Counted from the first letter of the stretch, positions 35,910 to 44,846 are shown. The stretch: 64,000 nucleotides of DNA from Saccharothrix longispora (GCF_030852425.1 NZ_NSDM01000006.1:124001-188000), one strand, 5' to 3'. The notes: generated from the letters alone by a model not told the origin. A program made the numbers and translations.

Positions 35910-37096
35910 CAGATCCCCCTCGGCAGGCGGTCGAACGGGTCGTCGGCCGGCCCCAGCGGCACCCTGGCGGTGACCAGCCACCGGCCCCCGGGTCGGGGAC
36001 CGGCCTCCAGCGCGCCGCCCAACGCCGCCACGCGCTCCGCCATCCCGGTGAGGCCGTAGCCGCCGCCGCGCGGACCGGCGGGCACACCGTCGTTGGCCAC
36101 CTCCACGACCAGGTCGCCGTCCTCGGCGCGGGCGGCGACCCGCACGTCGGCGGCGCGCGGCGCGTGCCGCCGCACGTTGGTCAACGCCTCCAGCACCACG
36201 CGGTGCAGGGCGCCGGCCACCGACGGTGGCAGCGGCAGGCCCTCCACGTCGTCCGCGACGTGCGCGGACGCCCGGTCGCCCGCCGCCGTGCGCAGCACGT
36301 CCCCCAGCGCGCCGCCGGGCGCGGGCGACGGGTCGTCGCTGCGCAGCACGCCGACGAGTCGGCGCGTCGCGGTCAACGCCTCCGCCGCCGCCTCCTCGAT
36401 CTCGCCGTAGACCTCCAGCGGGTCCTGCGCGGGCGCGGGCGGGTCGCCGGCCAACGCCCGCGCCGCCCGGGTCCGCACCACGATGCCGGTCACGTGGTGC
36501 GCCACCAGGTCGTGCAGCTCGCGGGCCAGCCGCAGCCGGTCGTCCGCGCGGGTCCGCTCCAGCTCGCGGCGGTGGCGGGCGTCGGCGTCGCGCAGGATCA
36601 GGCCGAGCGCCAGGGCCGCGCCCCACGTCAACGCGGCGGCCACGGCGAACAGCGCCGCCGGGCCGTCCGGGCCGTGGCGCACGACCGGCGCGAGCACCAC
36701 GGCCGCGCCGGCGGCGACCGCGAGCACCGCCGCCCGCACCGGGGGCAGCCGGCGGCACCCGGCGGCGACCAGCAGCACGGCGGCCACGACCTCGGTCACC
36801 ACCGGGTGCGCCGACGCCCGCTCGGTGACCGCGCTGCCCGCCGTGCTGAGCAGGGAGAACCCGACGACCGCGCCGGCCAGCGACTCGATCCGGCGCGGGA
36901 ACCTGCGGCGCAGCACCGCCAGGACGGCCACCGCACCGCCCACGGACGGCAGGACCGTCTCCAGCACGGGGGTGAGCGGCCCGCGCGGAGCGTCGCCGCG
37001 GAGCGCCTGCACCGCGTCCGCGGCCATCGCCACGAGCAGCACGACGACCTCGGCCACGAACACACCGCGCCGCGCCGGCGGTCCGACCGGGGTCAT
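35909..37096 (-). CDS. NarL-type sensor histidine kinase
   Basis: 395-residue kinase with five or six predicted membrane segments in the first 170 residues, the HisKA_3 motif LARELHDLVAHHVTG near 193 (His198) and a HATPase with LEALTNVRRHAPRA near 312 and GGGYGLTGMAERV near 350. It fits the DesK/NarX-like group common in actinobacteria, which sense envelope or small-molecule signals through the membrane region. ATG start. Forms a two-gene operon with the following regulator. Confidence 0.92.
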   Translation of the reverse strand: MTPVGPPARRGVFVAEVVVLLVAMAADAVQALRGDAPRGPLTPVLETVLPSVGGAVAVLAVLRRRFPRRIESLAGAVVGFSLLSTAGSAVTERASAHPVVTEVVAAVLLVAAGCRRLPPVRAAVLAVAAGAAVVLAPVVRHGPDGPAALFAVAAALTWGAALALGLILRDADARHRRELERTRADDRLRLARELHDLVAHHVTGIVVRTRAARALAGDPPAPAQDPLEVYGEIEEAAAEALTATRRLVGVLRSDDPSPAPGGALGDVLRTAAGDRASAHVADDVEGLPLPPSVAGALHRVVLEALTNVRRHAPRAADVRVAARAEDGDLVVEVANDGVPAGPRGGGYGLTGMAERVAALGGALEAGPRPGGRWLVTARVPLGPADDPFDRLPRGI

Positions 37097-37128
37097 GCGG
37101 CCATTCTCCGGGTCGCCGACCGCGCCGC

Positions 37129-37575
37129 TCAGCCGGCCCGCTCGACCGAGGCCACGTAGGCGTTGGAGGCGGGCAGGTAGGCCAGCACCACGGCCACCGC
37201 GGCGGCGGCGACGCTGACGTAGCCGACGACGTTGCCCTGACCGGTGATCAGGGAGGCCGCCTGGACGAGGGTGAACAGGGTCAGCACGACGCGCGCCCGG
37301 TTGCGGCCCGCCTTGAGCTTGAACGACAGCCACAGGTGGACGAGGGCGACGAGCAGCGCGATGCCCACCGCCACGCCCAGCGTGACCGTGGTGGCGAACT
37401 CGGCTTCCTCCCGGCTCATCGACGGCGACCCGGACCGCACGGCGTCGAGCGCCTCCTGGCGCGCGCCGAGCAGGAGCAGGCCGGTGGCCAACGCGGTGGC
37501 GCCGGAGACGAGGAAGCCGAAGAACGCGGCGACGATGGTGGGCGGCGGGGTGCTCTTGCCCGTTGCGGTGGTCAT
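37129..37575 (-). CDS. Small integral membrane protein, unknown function
   Basis: 148-residue protein with four predicted transmembrane segments (about 14-38, 64-86, 94-112 and 116-136) and short Pro/Thr and Ser/Glu-rich loops. No family recognised. ATG start. It ends 32 bp before the kinase start on the same strand, so it may be the first gene of the two-component operon, perhaps an accessory sensor. Confidence 0.75.
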   Translation of the reverse strand: MTTATGKSTPPPTIVAAFFGFLVSGATALATGLLLLGARQEALDAVRSGSPSMSREEAEFATTVTLGVAVGIALLVALVHLWLSFKLKAGRNRARVVLTLFTLVQAASLITGQGNVVGYVSVAAAAVAVVLAYLPASNAYVASVERAG

Positions 37576-37630
37576 GATCCGCAGCGTAGGGCGGCCCGGA
37601 AACGCTTGCAGCGCAACGGGAAGCGGTCTA

Positions 37631-37685
37631 GTACTTTCGGCCGGGGCGGGCGCGGCGGGCGGGGCGGCGCCTCGGCCGGAAGTAC
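37631..37685. repeat. Inverted repeat between divergent genes
   Basis: GTACTTTCGGCCG at 37631-37643 and CGGCCGGAAGTAC at 37673-37685 are inverted copies with one mismatch, separated by 29 bp of very GC-rich sequence. They lie between the divergent membrane-protein and peptidase genes and could be paired regulator sites or a hairpin in the leader of the peptidase transcript. Confidence 0.6.
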
Positions 37686-37782
37686 CAGGCGCGGGTGTCG
37701 ACTCCCGTCGTGCGGCGGTGGTGGCGGTCGGCGCGGCGGCGCGAGCATGGCCCCGTCCCCCACCACTCCCGGAAGGAGCGCC

Positions 37783-39465
37783 GTGCGCCGTTCCACCGCA
37801 AGCGCCGTCCCCGCCCTGGTCGTCGCCCTCGTGCTCGGCGGCGTGCCCGCGGTCGCCGGGGCGGACGACCCGTTCACCGACCACGAGCGGCAGCAGGTGG
37901 CCTGGGGCCCGTGCCCGTTCCCGCTCGCGGAGGGCGCGCGGCCTGCCGAGTGCGCGCTCGTCACCGTCCCCCGGGACTGGGCCGCGCCACGAGAGGGGGT
38001 GGACCTGCGCGTCTCCGTCAGCCGGGTCGCGGCCACCGGCGCGCGGACCGGCGCGATCCTGGTCAACCCCGGCGGTCCCGGCGGGCAGGGGACGTCGCTG
38101 GCCGGCGTGCTCGCCGGGCTGCACCCCGCCCTCGGCGAGCGCTACGACGTGATCGGCATGGACCCGCGCGGCACAGGTCGGGAGGGTGGCGTCGAACCCG
38201 CGCTGGTGTGCGAGGTCCCGACCGGGCGGCTGTCGGCGCGGACCGACCTGGACGCCCGGGACCGCTCGGCGGACAGCGTCGCCGAGCACCTGAAGGCGCC
38301 CCGCGCGATCGCCGAGGCGTGCCAGGGCGACGCGCTCACCCCGTACACCACCACGTGGCAGACCGCGCACGACATGGAACTGGTGCGGCGGTTGCTCGGC
38401 GAGCCCAGGCTGAACTACCTCGGCTACTCCTACGGCACGTGGCTCGGCGCGAAGTACGCCTCGCTGTTCCCGGACGGCGCGGGCAAGCTGGTGCTGGACT
38501 CCAGCGTCGACTGGCAGGGCAGGTTGCAGGCCGCGTTCGAGGCGTTCCCGCCGATCAACCAGCGCCACTTCGACCGGGTGTTCCTGCCGTGGGTGAGCCG
38601 GCAGTTCCCCGAACTGGGCGCCTCCGCCGCCGAGGTGCGGGCGACCTGGGAACGGGTCCGCGACTTCTACGCCGCCGAGGGGCTGCTCGCGCCGGACGCC
38701 TACGACGGGGTGTTCGTCGGCATGGGCAGCGAGATCCGGTGGGTGTTCGCCGTGCTGCTCCTCTCGCTCGGGGCCGCCGAGCTGGACGGCGCGGAACCGG
38801 CGGGACGGCCGTGGCTGGACGACGCGGCCCGCGCCCGGTTCGGCGTGCCGGTGGCCGGGCTGACCCCGGCCGCGGTCCTCTCGGCCCTGCGCGCCGACGA
38901 CTACACCCGCGTGGCGGGCACGAGGTACGCCGTGGCGTGCGGCGACCAGCCGACGAGGTCGGCGGCGTGGTACCGGCGGCTGAGCGACCGGCAGGGGCCG
39001 CAGAACCCGCTGTTCGGCTGGGCGTACGGGCTGTCCGAGCCGTGCGGCCACTGGTCCGACGCCCCGCGCCAGGTGCTGCCGGCGCTGCCCGCCGGGGTCG
39101 CCGGGCGGGTCCTGGTCGTGCAGGCCGAGTTCGACCCGCAGACCGGCCACGAGCAGGCGCGGGCGGCCGTGCGCGGAGCGCCGGGCGTCTCGCTGGTCGA
39201 GGTCGACGACTCGCCGTTCCACGGGCAGTACGCGGTGGGCGGCAACCCGTGCGTGGACGGCCTGGTCGACGTGTTCCTGCTGGCGAACTCCCGGCCGGGA
39301 CACGTGGTGTGCCCCGGCGTGCCGCTGCCCGGCGAGGACGAGGTGCACCCGGTCGCCGGTCCGGTGGACCGCGCGCCGACCGCGGTGGCGGCGCAGTCCG
39401 CCCCGGCCCCGTCGGCGGCGCGTGACGGGGCACGGGACCGGATCGCGACGCTGAACGCGCCGTAG
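37783..39465 (+). CDS. Secreted alpha/beta-hydrolase, tripeptidyl-aminopeptidase (Tap) type
   Basis: 560-residue secreted serine hydrolase of peptidase family S33. The signal peptide ends near residue 27 (VAGADD). An oxyanion-loop region is NPGGPGGQGTS near 90, the nucleophile is in YLGYSYGTWLG near 213, the Asp in VVQAEFDPQTG near 450 and the His in SPFHGQYAVGG near 483, all typical of actinomycete SlpD/Tap-like proteins that remove tripeptides from secreted proteins or act on related esters. Several Cys pairs (CPFP, CALV, CGDQ, CGHW, CVDG, CPGV) suggest disulphides. GTG start with GGAAGGAG. Monocistronic. Confidence 0.9.
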   Translation: MRRSTASAVPALVVALVLGGVPAVAGADDPFTDHERQQVAWGPCPFPLAEGARPAECALVTVPRDWAAPREGVDLRVSVSRVAATGARTGAILVNPGGPGGQGTSLAGVLAGLHPALGERYDVIGMDPRGTGREGGVEPALVCEVPTGRLSARTDLDARDRSADSVAEHLKAPRAIAEACQGDALTPYTTTWQTAHDMELVRRLLGEPRLNYLGYSYGTWLGAKYASLFPDGAGKLVLDSSVDWQGRLQAAFEAFPPINQRHFDRVFLPWVSRQFPELGASAAEVRATWERVRDFYAAEGLLAPDAYDGVFVGMGSEIRWVFAVLLLSLGAAELDGAEPAGRPWLDDAARARFGVPVAGLTPAAVLSALRADDYTRVAGTRYAVACGDQPTRSAAWYRRLSDRQGPQNPLFGWAYGLSEPCGHWSDAPRQVLPALPAGVAGRVLVVQAEFDPQTGHEQARAAVRGAPGVSLVEVDDSPFHGQYAVGGNPCVDGLVDVFLLANSRPGHVVCPGVPLPGEDEVHPVAGPVDRAPTAVAAQSAPAPSAARDGARDRIATLNAP

Positions 39466-39563
39466 GTCCTCGGTGGACGGTGGTGCCGCTGTGGACGGTG
39501 GTGCCGCTGTCCTCCGGCGAGGTGGCCGGCGCCCCGGGGCGTCCACGACGAGGTCGTCCGGGG

Positions 39564-40484
39564 CTACCCGGTGGCGGCCGGCGCGCTCCCGCGCCGGCCG
39601 TCCCGGACGCGGTGGTCCGCACCGCCGCCCCTTCCCCCGGTCTGCGCCGCGACGAGCGCGGCGAGCACGACCGCGGCGCCGACGAGCTGGGCCGCCGTCA
39701 GCTCCTGGTCCAGCGCGAGCCACCCCACCGCCGCGGCCACCACGGGGCTGAGCAGCGTCAGGAACGTGACCTCGGTGGCGGGCAGCAGGCGGATGCCGCG
39801 GAACCACAGGGCGTAGGCCAGTACCGCGCCGACGAGGGCGAGGTAGGCGTAGCCCGCGACGTTCTCCCCCGTCACGCGCGGGGGCACCCCCTCGACGGCG
39901 AGCGTCACCGGCAGCAGCAGCACGCCACCCGCCGCCAGCTGCCACCCGGTGGTCGCGAGCACCGGCGCGGGCGGGGTCCAGCGCTTGCCCAGGACGGTGC
40001 CGAGCGCCATCACCACCGCGCCGCCCAGCGCCGCCGCGACGCCGAGCCAGTCGAGCGCGGCGTTCGCCCGCAGCACGAGCAGGCTCACCCCCGCCACGCC
40101 CGCGACCCCGGCCAGGGCGACGCGCGCGGTCGAGCGCTGCCCGAGGAACAGCGCCGCGAACCCGGCCACCACCAGCGGTTGGACCGCGCCCACGGTGGCC
40201 GCCACGCCGCCCGGCAGCCGGTAGGCGGCCACGTACAGCAGCGGCAGGAACGCGGCCATGTTCAACGCGCCGAGCAGCAGCGACCGCCACCACCAGATGC
40301 CGACCGGCAGCCGCCGCGTGACGGCGAGCAGCAGCAGGCCGGCGGGCAGCGACCGCAGCAGGGCGGCCAGCAGCGGCCGGTCCGGGGGCAGGTGCTCGGT
40401 GGTGACGAAGTAGGTCGTGCCCCAGATCGCCGGCCCCAGCGCCGTCACCACTCGGTTGCTTAGCACTAAGACAAAGTAACTCAC
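39564..40484 (-). CDS. EamA/DMT-family membrane transporter
   Basis: 306-residue drug/metabolite transporter with ten predicted membrane helices in two EamA repeats (PAIWGTTYFVTTEHLPP near 18; the second begins near residue 150). Likely exports a metabolite or drug. The frame opens with GTG at 40484, but a GTG pair at 40451-40446 (VVTALGPAIWG) fits the family N-terminus better and leaves the operator boxes outside the gene. Divergent from the MarR gene, which probably controls it. Confidence 0.85.
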   Translation of the reverse strand: MSYFVLVLSNRVVTALGPAIWGTTYFVTTEHLPPDRPLLAALLRSLPAGLLLLAVTRRLPVGIWWWRSLLLGALNMAAFLPLLYVAAYRLPGGVAATVGAVQPLVVAGFAALFLGQRSTARVALAGVAGVAGVSLLVLRANAALDWLGVAAALGGAVVMALGTVLGKRWTPPAPVLATTGWQLAAGGVLLLPVTLAVEGVPPRVTGENVAGYAYLALVGAVLAYALWFRGIRLLPATEVTFLTLLSPVVAAAVGWLALDQELTAAQLVGAAVVLAALVAAQTGGRGGGADHRVRDGRRGSAPAATG

Positions 40485-40523
40485 CGCTAAGGTATCGACT
40501 CGGTGATCTACCTCACCGCTAAG
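40459..40523. promoter_or_regulatory. Three MarR-type boxes between EamA and MarR genes
   Basis: CTTAGCACTAAG (40459-40470, palindromic CTTAG, CA, CTAAG), CTCACCGCTAAG (40480-40491) and CTCACCGCTAAG (40512-40523) share the CTAAG half. Starts are 21 and 32 bp apart, about two and three helical turns, so all three face the same side of the DNA. They fill the divergent promoter region. Confidence 0.75.
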
Positions 40524-40533
40524 GTAAGCAGGC

Positions 40534-41031
40534 GTGGCGGATCACGTGGACCTCGTGCTGGACCAGTGGCGCGCGCAGCGCCCCGACCTCGACGTGTCCC
40601 CGATGGCGGTGATCGGGCGGTTGTCGCGGCTGGCCCGACTGGTCGACGGCCGACTGGGCGCCACGTTCGCCGCGCACGGCCTGGACCGCGCGTCGTTCGA
40701 CGTGCTGGCCACCCTGCGGCGCAGCGGACCGCCGCACCGCCTCACCCCCACCGGGTTGATGCGCGCGTCCATGGTCACCTCGGGGGCGATCACCCAGCGC
40801 CTGGACCGCCTGGAGGCGCGCGGCCTGGTCGCCCGGGGGCCCAGCGAGGTCGACGGCCGGGGCGTCGTCGTGGAACTGACCCCGGAGGGGCTGCGCCTGG
40901 TGGACGACACCCTGCCCGACCACCTCGCGACGGAGCACGACCTGCTCGGCGCCCTGTCCGCGCGGGAGCGGGAGGAGTTGGCGGCGGCGCTGCGGACGGT
41001 CCTGGAGTCGCTGGGCGACCTGCGGCCGTGA
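40534..41031 (+). CDS. MarR-family transcriptional regulator
   Basis: 165-residue winged-helix regulator: dimerisation helix LVLDQWRAQRPDLD, then SFDVLATLRRSGPPHRLTP near 50, recognition region MVTSGAITQRLDRLEARGL near 82 and the wing DGRGVVVELT near 105. GTG start ten bases after the third box, with little room for a normal ribosome-binding site. Expected to repress itself and the divergent EamA transporter, releasing on ligand binding. Confidence 0.9.
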   Translation: MADHVDLVLDQWRAQRPDLDVSPMAVIGRLSRLARLVDGRLGATFAAHGLDRASFDVLATLRRSGPPHRLTPTGLMRASMVTSGAITQRLDRLEARGLVARGPSEVDGRGVVVELTPEGLRLVDDTLPDHLATEHDLLGALSAREREELAAALRTVLESLGDLRP

Positions 41032-41197
41032 GCCGCTTGTCGGAAATGCCGTTCCACTCCTCAATACAGCACGATAGAGCGCAATAAACCACTCGTTCGT
41101 GTCTATTTTTCACCCTTTCAATACACTCCATCACGATCAATGACCTCGGTGGTACCGTTCCGCGCTCGAACAGCGTCCCCTCCCCGAGGAGAATCCC
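41032..41197. promoter_or_regulatory. AT-rich upstream region of the carrier-protein gene
   Basis: This 166-bp stretch is clearly richer in A and T than its surroundings (runs such as GCAATAAACC and GTCTATTTTTCACC). It contains TCAATACA twice (41061-41068 and 41118-41125), each followed within a few bases by CACGAT. It probably holds the promoter and an activator or repressor site for the carrier-protein/condensation pair. Confidence 0.5.
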
Positions 41198-41428
41198 TTG
41201 CTCGACGAATTGATCGTCATCCTCACCGACACCGTCGGCGTTCCCGCCGAGGACATCGGTCCCGACACGACACCGGAACAGGTCGAACTGGACTCGCTGG
41301 CGCTGGTGGAGCTGTCCGTGGCGCTGGAGGAAAAACTGGGCGTCGCCATCACGGAGCGGGAATTGAAGGACCTGCCGACCGTGGGGGCCATCGCCGAACT
41401 CGTCGCGGACCGGACCGGTCGGGCCTGA
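41198..41428 (+). CDS. Stand-alone acyl carrier protein
   Basis: 76-residue carrier protein with the phosphopantetheine site VELDSLALVEL (Ser33) and an acidic helix II, typical of type II acyl or peptidyl carriers. TTG start with GAGGAG six bases upstream. It precedes the condensation-type enzyme by 42 bp, so the two should act together. No adenylation, ketosynthase or acyl-transferase gene lies nearby; the acyl group must come from a loading enzyme elsewhere. Its cargo is unknown. Confidence 0.9.
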   Translation: MLDELIVILTDTVGVPAEDIGPDTTPEQVELDSLALVELSVALEEKLGVAITERELKDLPTVGAIAELVADRTGRA

Positions 41429-41470
41429 CCTCCTCCCCGACCCCCTCCGACCCCACCCCGGTGAACCCAC

Positions 41471-42871
41471 GTGAAAACGACGGAACTGTCCGATTACCCC
41501 ATTCCCGCCGGCCGACTGCGGGAATGGCGGCCACACGTGCCCGACCTGCCGACCGCGTCGGCACTGGCCCACGACCCGACTCCGCCGTCCTACAACCAGG
41601 AGCGGCACCTCCGGGTCGTCACCGCGCTGCGGCGCGGGGACACCGGTTTCCCGACCTGGATAGGCATCGCCTTCGACGTGGCGGGCGCGCTGGACGTCGA
41701 GGCGTTCCGCAGCGCCCTCCGGACGTGGATAGGGCGGCACGAGACGCTCCGGAGCGGCTTCCACGCGTGGGGCGGCGATTTCCGCCGGTTCACGCTCGAC
41801 CGCGACACCGTGTCCGTCGTCGACACCGTGCTGGGCGACTTCGCCCCGACCGACGACGTGGCGGCGTACCTCGTGGACCGGCTCACGCCCGCCACCGACG
41901 CCACCCGCTGGCCCAGCTACGTCGTGGAGACCGTCGAGCGGGCGGCCTCGACCACGGTCATCGCCGCGTTCGACCACTCCAACGTGGACGGCTACTCGAT
42001 CTTCGCGGTCATCCGGGAGCTGCACGACCTCTACGACGCGGCCGTGCACGGGCGGGCGGACGTCCCGGCCGACACCGGCAGCTACGTGGACTTCAGCCGC
42101 GTGGAGCGGATCGCCGCGCACCGGGTCGACCGGCACCACCCGGCCGCGGTGCGGTGGGCGGCGTTCCTCGACGCCTGCGGCGGCGGGCTGCCGACGTTCC
42201 CCCTCGACCTGGGGGTCGAGGACGGGGTGTGCGTGCCGCAGGGGCTGACGACCGAGCACCTCCTGGACGCGTCGGAGTCCGCCGCGTTCGAGGCGGCGTG
42301 CCGGGCCGGGCGCAGCAGCGTCCTCGCGGGCGTGCTCGCCGCGACCGCCATCTCGTGCCACGCGCTCCGGCGGCAGCCGGTCCACCGGTTCATCACCCCG
42401 CTGCACACGCGGGTCGCGCCGGAGTGGTCGAGGTCCATGGGTTGGTACGTCGGCGCCGGGCCGGTGGAGATCGCGCTGGACGGGGCGGCGGACTTCCGCG
42501 ACCTCCTGCCCCGCGCGCAGAAGGCCGCCAGGACCGCCAACCGGGTGGCCCAGACGCCGCTGGTGAAGGTGCTCGAAGTCCTCGACGTGCGGCTGCGCCA
42601 CTCCCACGACATGTTCTCGTTCGTCTCGTTCCTCGACCTGCGCGACGTCCCCGGCGCCGAGCGGTGGGTCGAGTGGAACGCCCGGTCCCTGGTCGGGAAG
42701 TCCCACAACGGCAAGGCGAGCTTCTGGGTGAACCGCACCCGCGAGGACCTGCACGTCACCGCCCGCTACCCCGACACGGCGACCGCCCGCGAGAGCGTCG
42801 GCCACTTCCTCTGCCGGCTCAAGGCCGTCGTGCGCTCGGTGGCCGAGACCGGCAACCACTCCCTGCCCTGA
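41471..42871 (+). CDS. Stand-alone condensation-domain / PapA-like acyltransferase
   Basis: 466-residue enzyme of the condensation-domain superfamily. The active-site motif is AFDHSNVDGYSIF near 164, a variant of HHxxxDG in which the second (catalytic) His and the DG are kept and the first His is Asp. N-terminal PSYNQERHLR and C-terminal MFSFVSFLDLRDV and FWVNRTREDLHVTARYP further fit the fold. It should transfer an acyl group from the adjacent carrier protein to an amine or alcohol acceptor, making an amide or ester. GTG start. Downstream is only a short GC palindrome (42872-42885). Precise reaction unknown. Confidence 0.75.
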   Translation: MKTTELSDYPIPAGRLREWRPHVPDLPTASALAHDPTPPSYNQERHLRVVTALRRGDTGFPTWIGIAFDVAGALDVEAFRSALRTWIGRHETLRSGFHAWGGDFRRFTLDRDTVSVVDTVLGDFAPTDDVAAYLVDRLTPATDATRWPSYVVETVERAASTTVIAAFDHSNVDGYSIFAVIRELHDLYDAAVHGRADVPADTGSYVDFSRVERIAAHRVDRHHPAAVRWAAFLDACGGGLPTFPLDLGVEDGVCVPQGLTTEHLLDASESAAFEAACRAGRSSVLAGVLAATAISCHALRRQPVHRFITPLHTRVAPEWSRSMGWYVGAGPVEIALDGAADFRDLLPRAQKAARTANRVAQTPLVKVLEVLDVRLRHSHDMFSFVSFLDLRDVPGAERWVEWNARSLVGKSHNGKASFWVNRTREDLHVTARYPDTATARESVGHFLCRLKAVVRSVAETGNHSLP

Positions 42872-43142
42872 GGGCGCCGGCGCCCCGTCCCGAGTGGACG
42901 GTTCGTGGAACGGCCCGGTCCGACCCCGGCCCGAGCGGACCGGCGACCCCGGCCCACCCGCGGGGGCCTCGGACCGCGGACGCGGCGCGCGGCCCGTTCC
43001 ACCGTCGACCGCGCGCCGCGTCCGTCCCCCACCGGCCCCCCGGAGGACATCCTGGCCACGATCCGAGCCCGGCGGACCGCGCGCGGCGCACCCCGTCCGG
43101 TTTCCGGGGATTCCTGTCCGTCCCGGCGGTGTCGGCCGGTCG

Positions 43143-43148
43143 TACAGT
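43143..43148 (+). promoter_or_regulatory. -10 element of a leaderless promoter for the GlxA-type gene
   Basis: TACAGT lies six bases before the GTG at 43155, which places the transcription start at or next to the start codon. The preceding region 42872-43142 shows no gene or strong motif apart from GC palindromes. Confidence 0.55.
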
Positions 43149-43154
43149 GGCGGG

Positions 43155-44132
43155 GTGGACGATCGCCTCGTCATCGTGGTCGGGTACGACGGGATCGAGC
43201 TGATCGACCTCGCGTGCGTGACGAGCGGGTTCGAGCACGCGAACCGGCAGGGCGCCCGACCCCCGTACCGCGTGGTGTTCACGACGCCGGCGGGCAGGCC
43301 GGTGCGCAGCGACACCGGGTTGGAGGTGCGCGGCCAGGCCGGGCTCGACCGGGTGGACGGCCGCGTCGACACGCTCGTCGTCTCCGGCGGGCTGGGCCAC
43401 GAGGCCGCCTCCCGCGACCCGCGCCTGGTCGGCCAGGTCCGGCGCGTCGCCGCCGTGTCGCGGCGCGTCGCCTCGGTGTGCACGGGCGCGACGGTCCTCG
43501 CCGCCGCGGGCCTGCTCGACGGTCGCCGCGCCACCACGCACTGGCACTACGCCGACGCCCTCGCCGACCGCTTCCCCCGGGTCCACGTCGACCCCGCGCC
43601 GGTCTACGTGCGCGACGGCGTCGTGTCGACCTCCGGCGGCGTCACCGCGGCGCTCGACCTCACCCTGGCGTTCGTGGAGGAGGACCACGGCGCCGAGACC
43701 GCGCGCCGCGTGGCGATGGGCATGGTGACCTACCTGCAGCGCCCCGGCGACCAGGCGCAGGTGAGCCAGTTCACCGGTGTCCCGCGGCCGGAGCAGCTGC
43801 TGCTCCGGCGGGTGGTGGACCACGTGGTCGGTCACCTCGACGACGACCTGGGCGCCGCCCGGCTGGCCGCGCTGGTCGACGTGAGCGAACGGCACCTGAG
43901 CCGGCTGTTCGCGCGGCACGTGGGCCGATCGCCCGCGCGGTACGTGCGCGACGCGCGCCTGGAGGCGGCCTCGCGGATGCTGGTCGCGACGTCCGAGCCG
44001 CTGACCGCCGTCGCCCGCCGGTGCGGGTTCGCCTCGGCCGAGTCGCTGCGCCAGGCGTTCGTGGCGCGGTTCGGCCTCACCCCGTCCCGGTTCCGCGCCG
44101 AGCACACGCCCGGCCGCGCGGCCGGGCGGTGA
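43155..44132 (+). CDS. GlxA-type regulator (DJ-1/PfpI domain plus AraC helix-turn-helix)
   Basis: 325-residue transcription factor. The N-terminal half is a DJ-1/PfpI-like domain with Cys109 in the elbow ASVCTGATVLAAAG, followed by RRATTHWHYAD. The C-terminal AraC domain has two helix-turn-helix units (LAALVDVSERHLSRLFARHVG near 240 and AVARRCGFASAESLRQAF near 285, given here by their starts). Such proteins often sense small amines or carbonyl compounds. Divergent or linked targets are not evident; the next gene converges. Confidence 0.9.
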   Translation: MDDRLVIVVGYDGIELIDLACVTSGFEHANRQGARPPYRVVFTTPAGRPVRSDTGLEVRGQAGLDRVDGRVDTLVVSGGLGHEAASRDPRLVGQVRRVAAVSRRVASVCTGATVLAAAGLLDGRRATTHWHYADALADRFPRVHVDPAPVYVRDGVVSTSGGVTAALDLTLAFVEEDHGAETARRVAMGMVTYLQRPGDQAQVSQFTGVPRPEQLLLRRVVDHVVGHLDDDLGAARLAALVDVSERHLSRLFARHVGRSPARYVRDARLEAASRMLVATSEPLTAVARRCGFASAESLRQAFVARFGLTPSRFRAEHTPGRAAGR

Positions 44133-44193
44133 ACGAGGCGGTGCGCGGCGGGACCGCTGCTCCCGGTGCGGCGGCTCCCGGTGCGGCGGGCGG

Positions 44194-44754
44194 TCAGGCC
44201 GGGTGTCGGCCCGCCCACCAGTTGCCGGGCGCGTCCGGGTCGTTGCTCGACCAGAAGGCGACGCTCGCGCCGACGAACTCCTCGGTCGTGAGGTACCCGT
44301 CGCCGTCCGCGTCGAGGTGCCGGAAGGCCTCCGCCGCCTCGTCCTCGGACAGGCCGGGGAAGTGCCCGCGCTGGAACACGAGGAATTCGGCGGGGCTCAC
44401 CCGGCCGTCCTCGTCGGTGTCGGCGACGGTCAGGAACGCCTCGGCCACCGCGCCCACGGTGGCCCGCGCGGCGTCCGGGTCGTCGGCGAGCGAGCCGGTG
44501 GAGGCGAGGAACTGCTCGCGCGAGATGGTCGTGCCCCCGCCGGGGACGTGCGGCAGGTGCAGGTCGTGCCAGATCCGCAGGTAGGCGTCGACGACGCGCT
44601 GCTCCTGGGACGAGCCGGACGCGTGCCCGAGGGACTCGGCGACCCTCCGGCCCATGAGGACGTGGTCGTGCTCGGTGAGCAACCCGTCCCCGTCGACGTC
44701 GAGGTGGTCGAAACCGTGGTTGATCTTGGCCTTGAGCAGGTCGCTGACGGGCAC
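44194..44754 (-). CDS. EF-hand calcium-binding protein (calerythrin-like)
   Basis: 186-residue cytoplasmic protein with three clear EF-hand loops, DVDGDGLLTEHD (19-30), DTDEDGRVSPAE (112-123) and DADGDGYLTTEE (148-159), and a degenerate one near 66-80. This one-plus-three spacing matches calerythrin and sarcoplasmic calcium-binding proteins of actinomycetes, which buffer Ca2+. GTG start with GGAGGAG upstream. Probably monocistronic; partner proteins unknown. Confidence 0.92.
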   Translation of the reverse strand: MPVSDLLKAKINHGFDHLDVDGDGLLTEHDHVLMGRRVAESLGHASGSSQEQRVVDAYLRIWHDLHLPHVPGGGTTISREQFLASTGSLADDPDAARATVGAVAEAFLTVADTDEDGRVSPAEFLVFQRGHFPGLSEDEAAEAFRHLDADGDGYLTTEEFVGASVAFWSSNDPDAPGNWWAGRHPA

Positions 44755-44846
44755 GGTGCTCCTCCGGACGCGGGCGGTCGACGCGGGCGGCACCCAGCAT
44801 CGAGCCGTTCGCAGCAACCGGGCAAGGCCCGAACGGGGGTGGGTGA

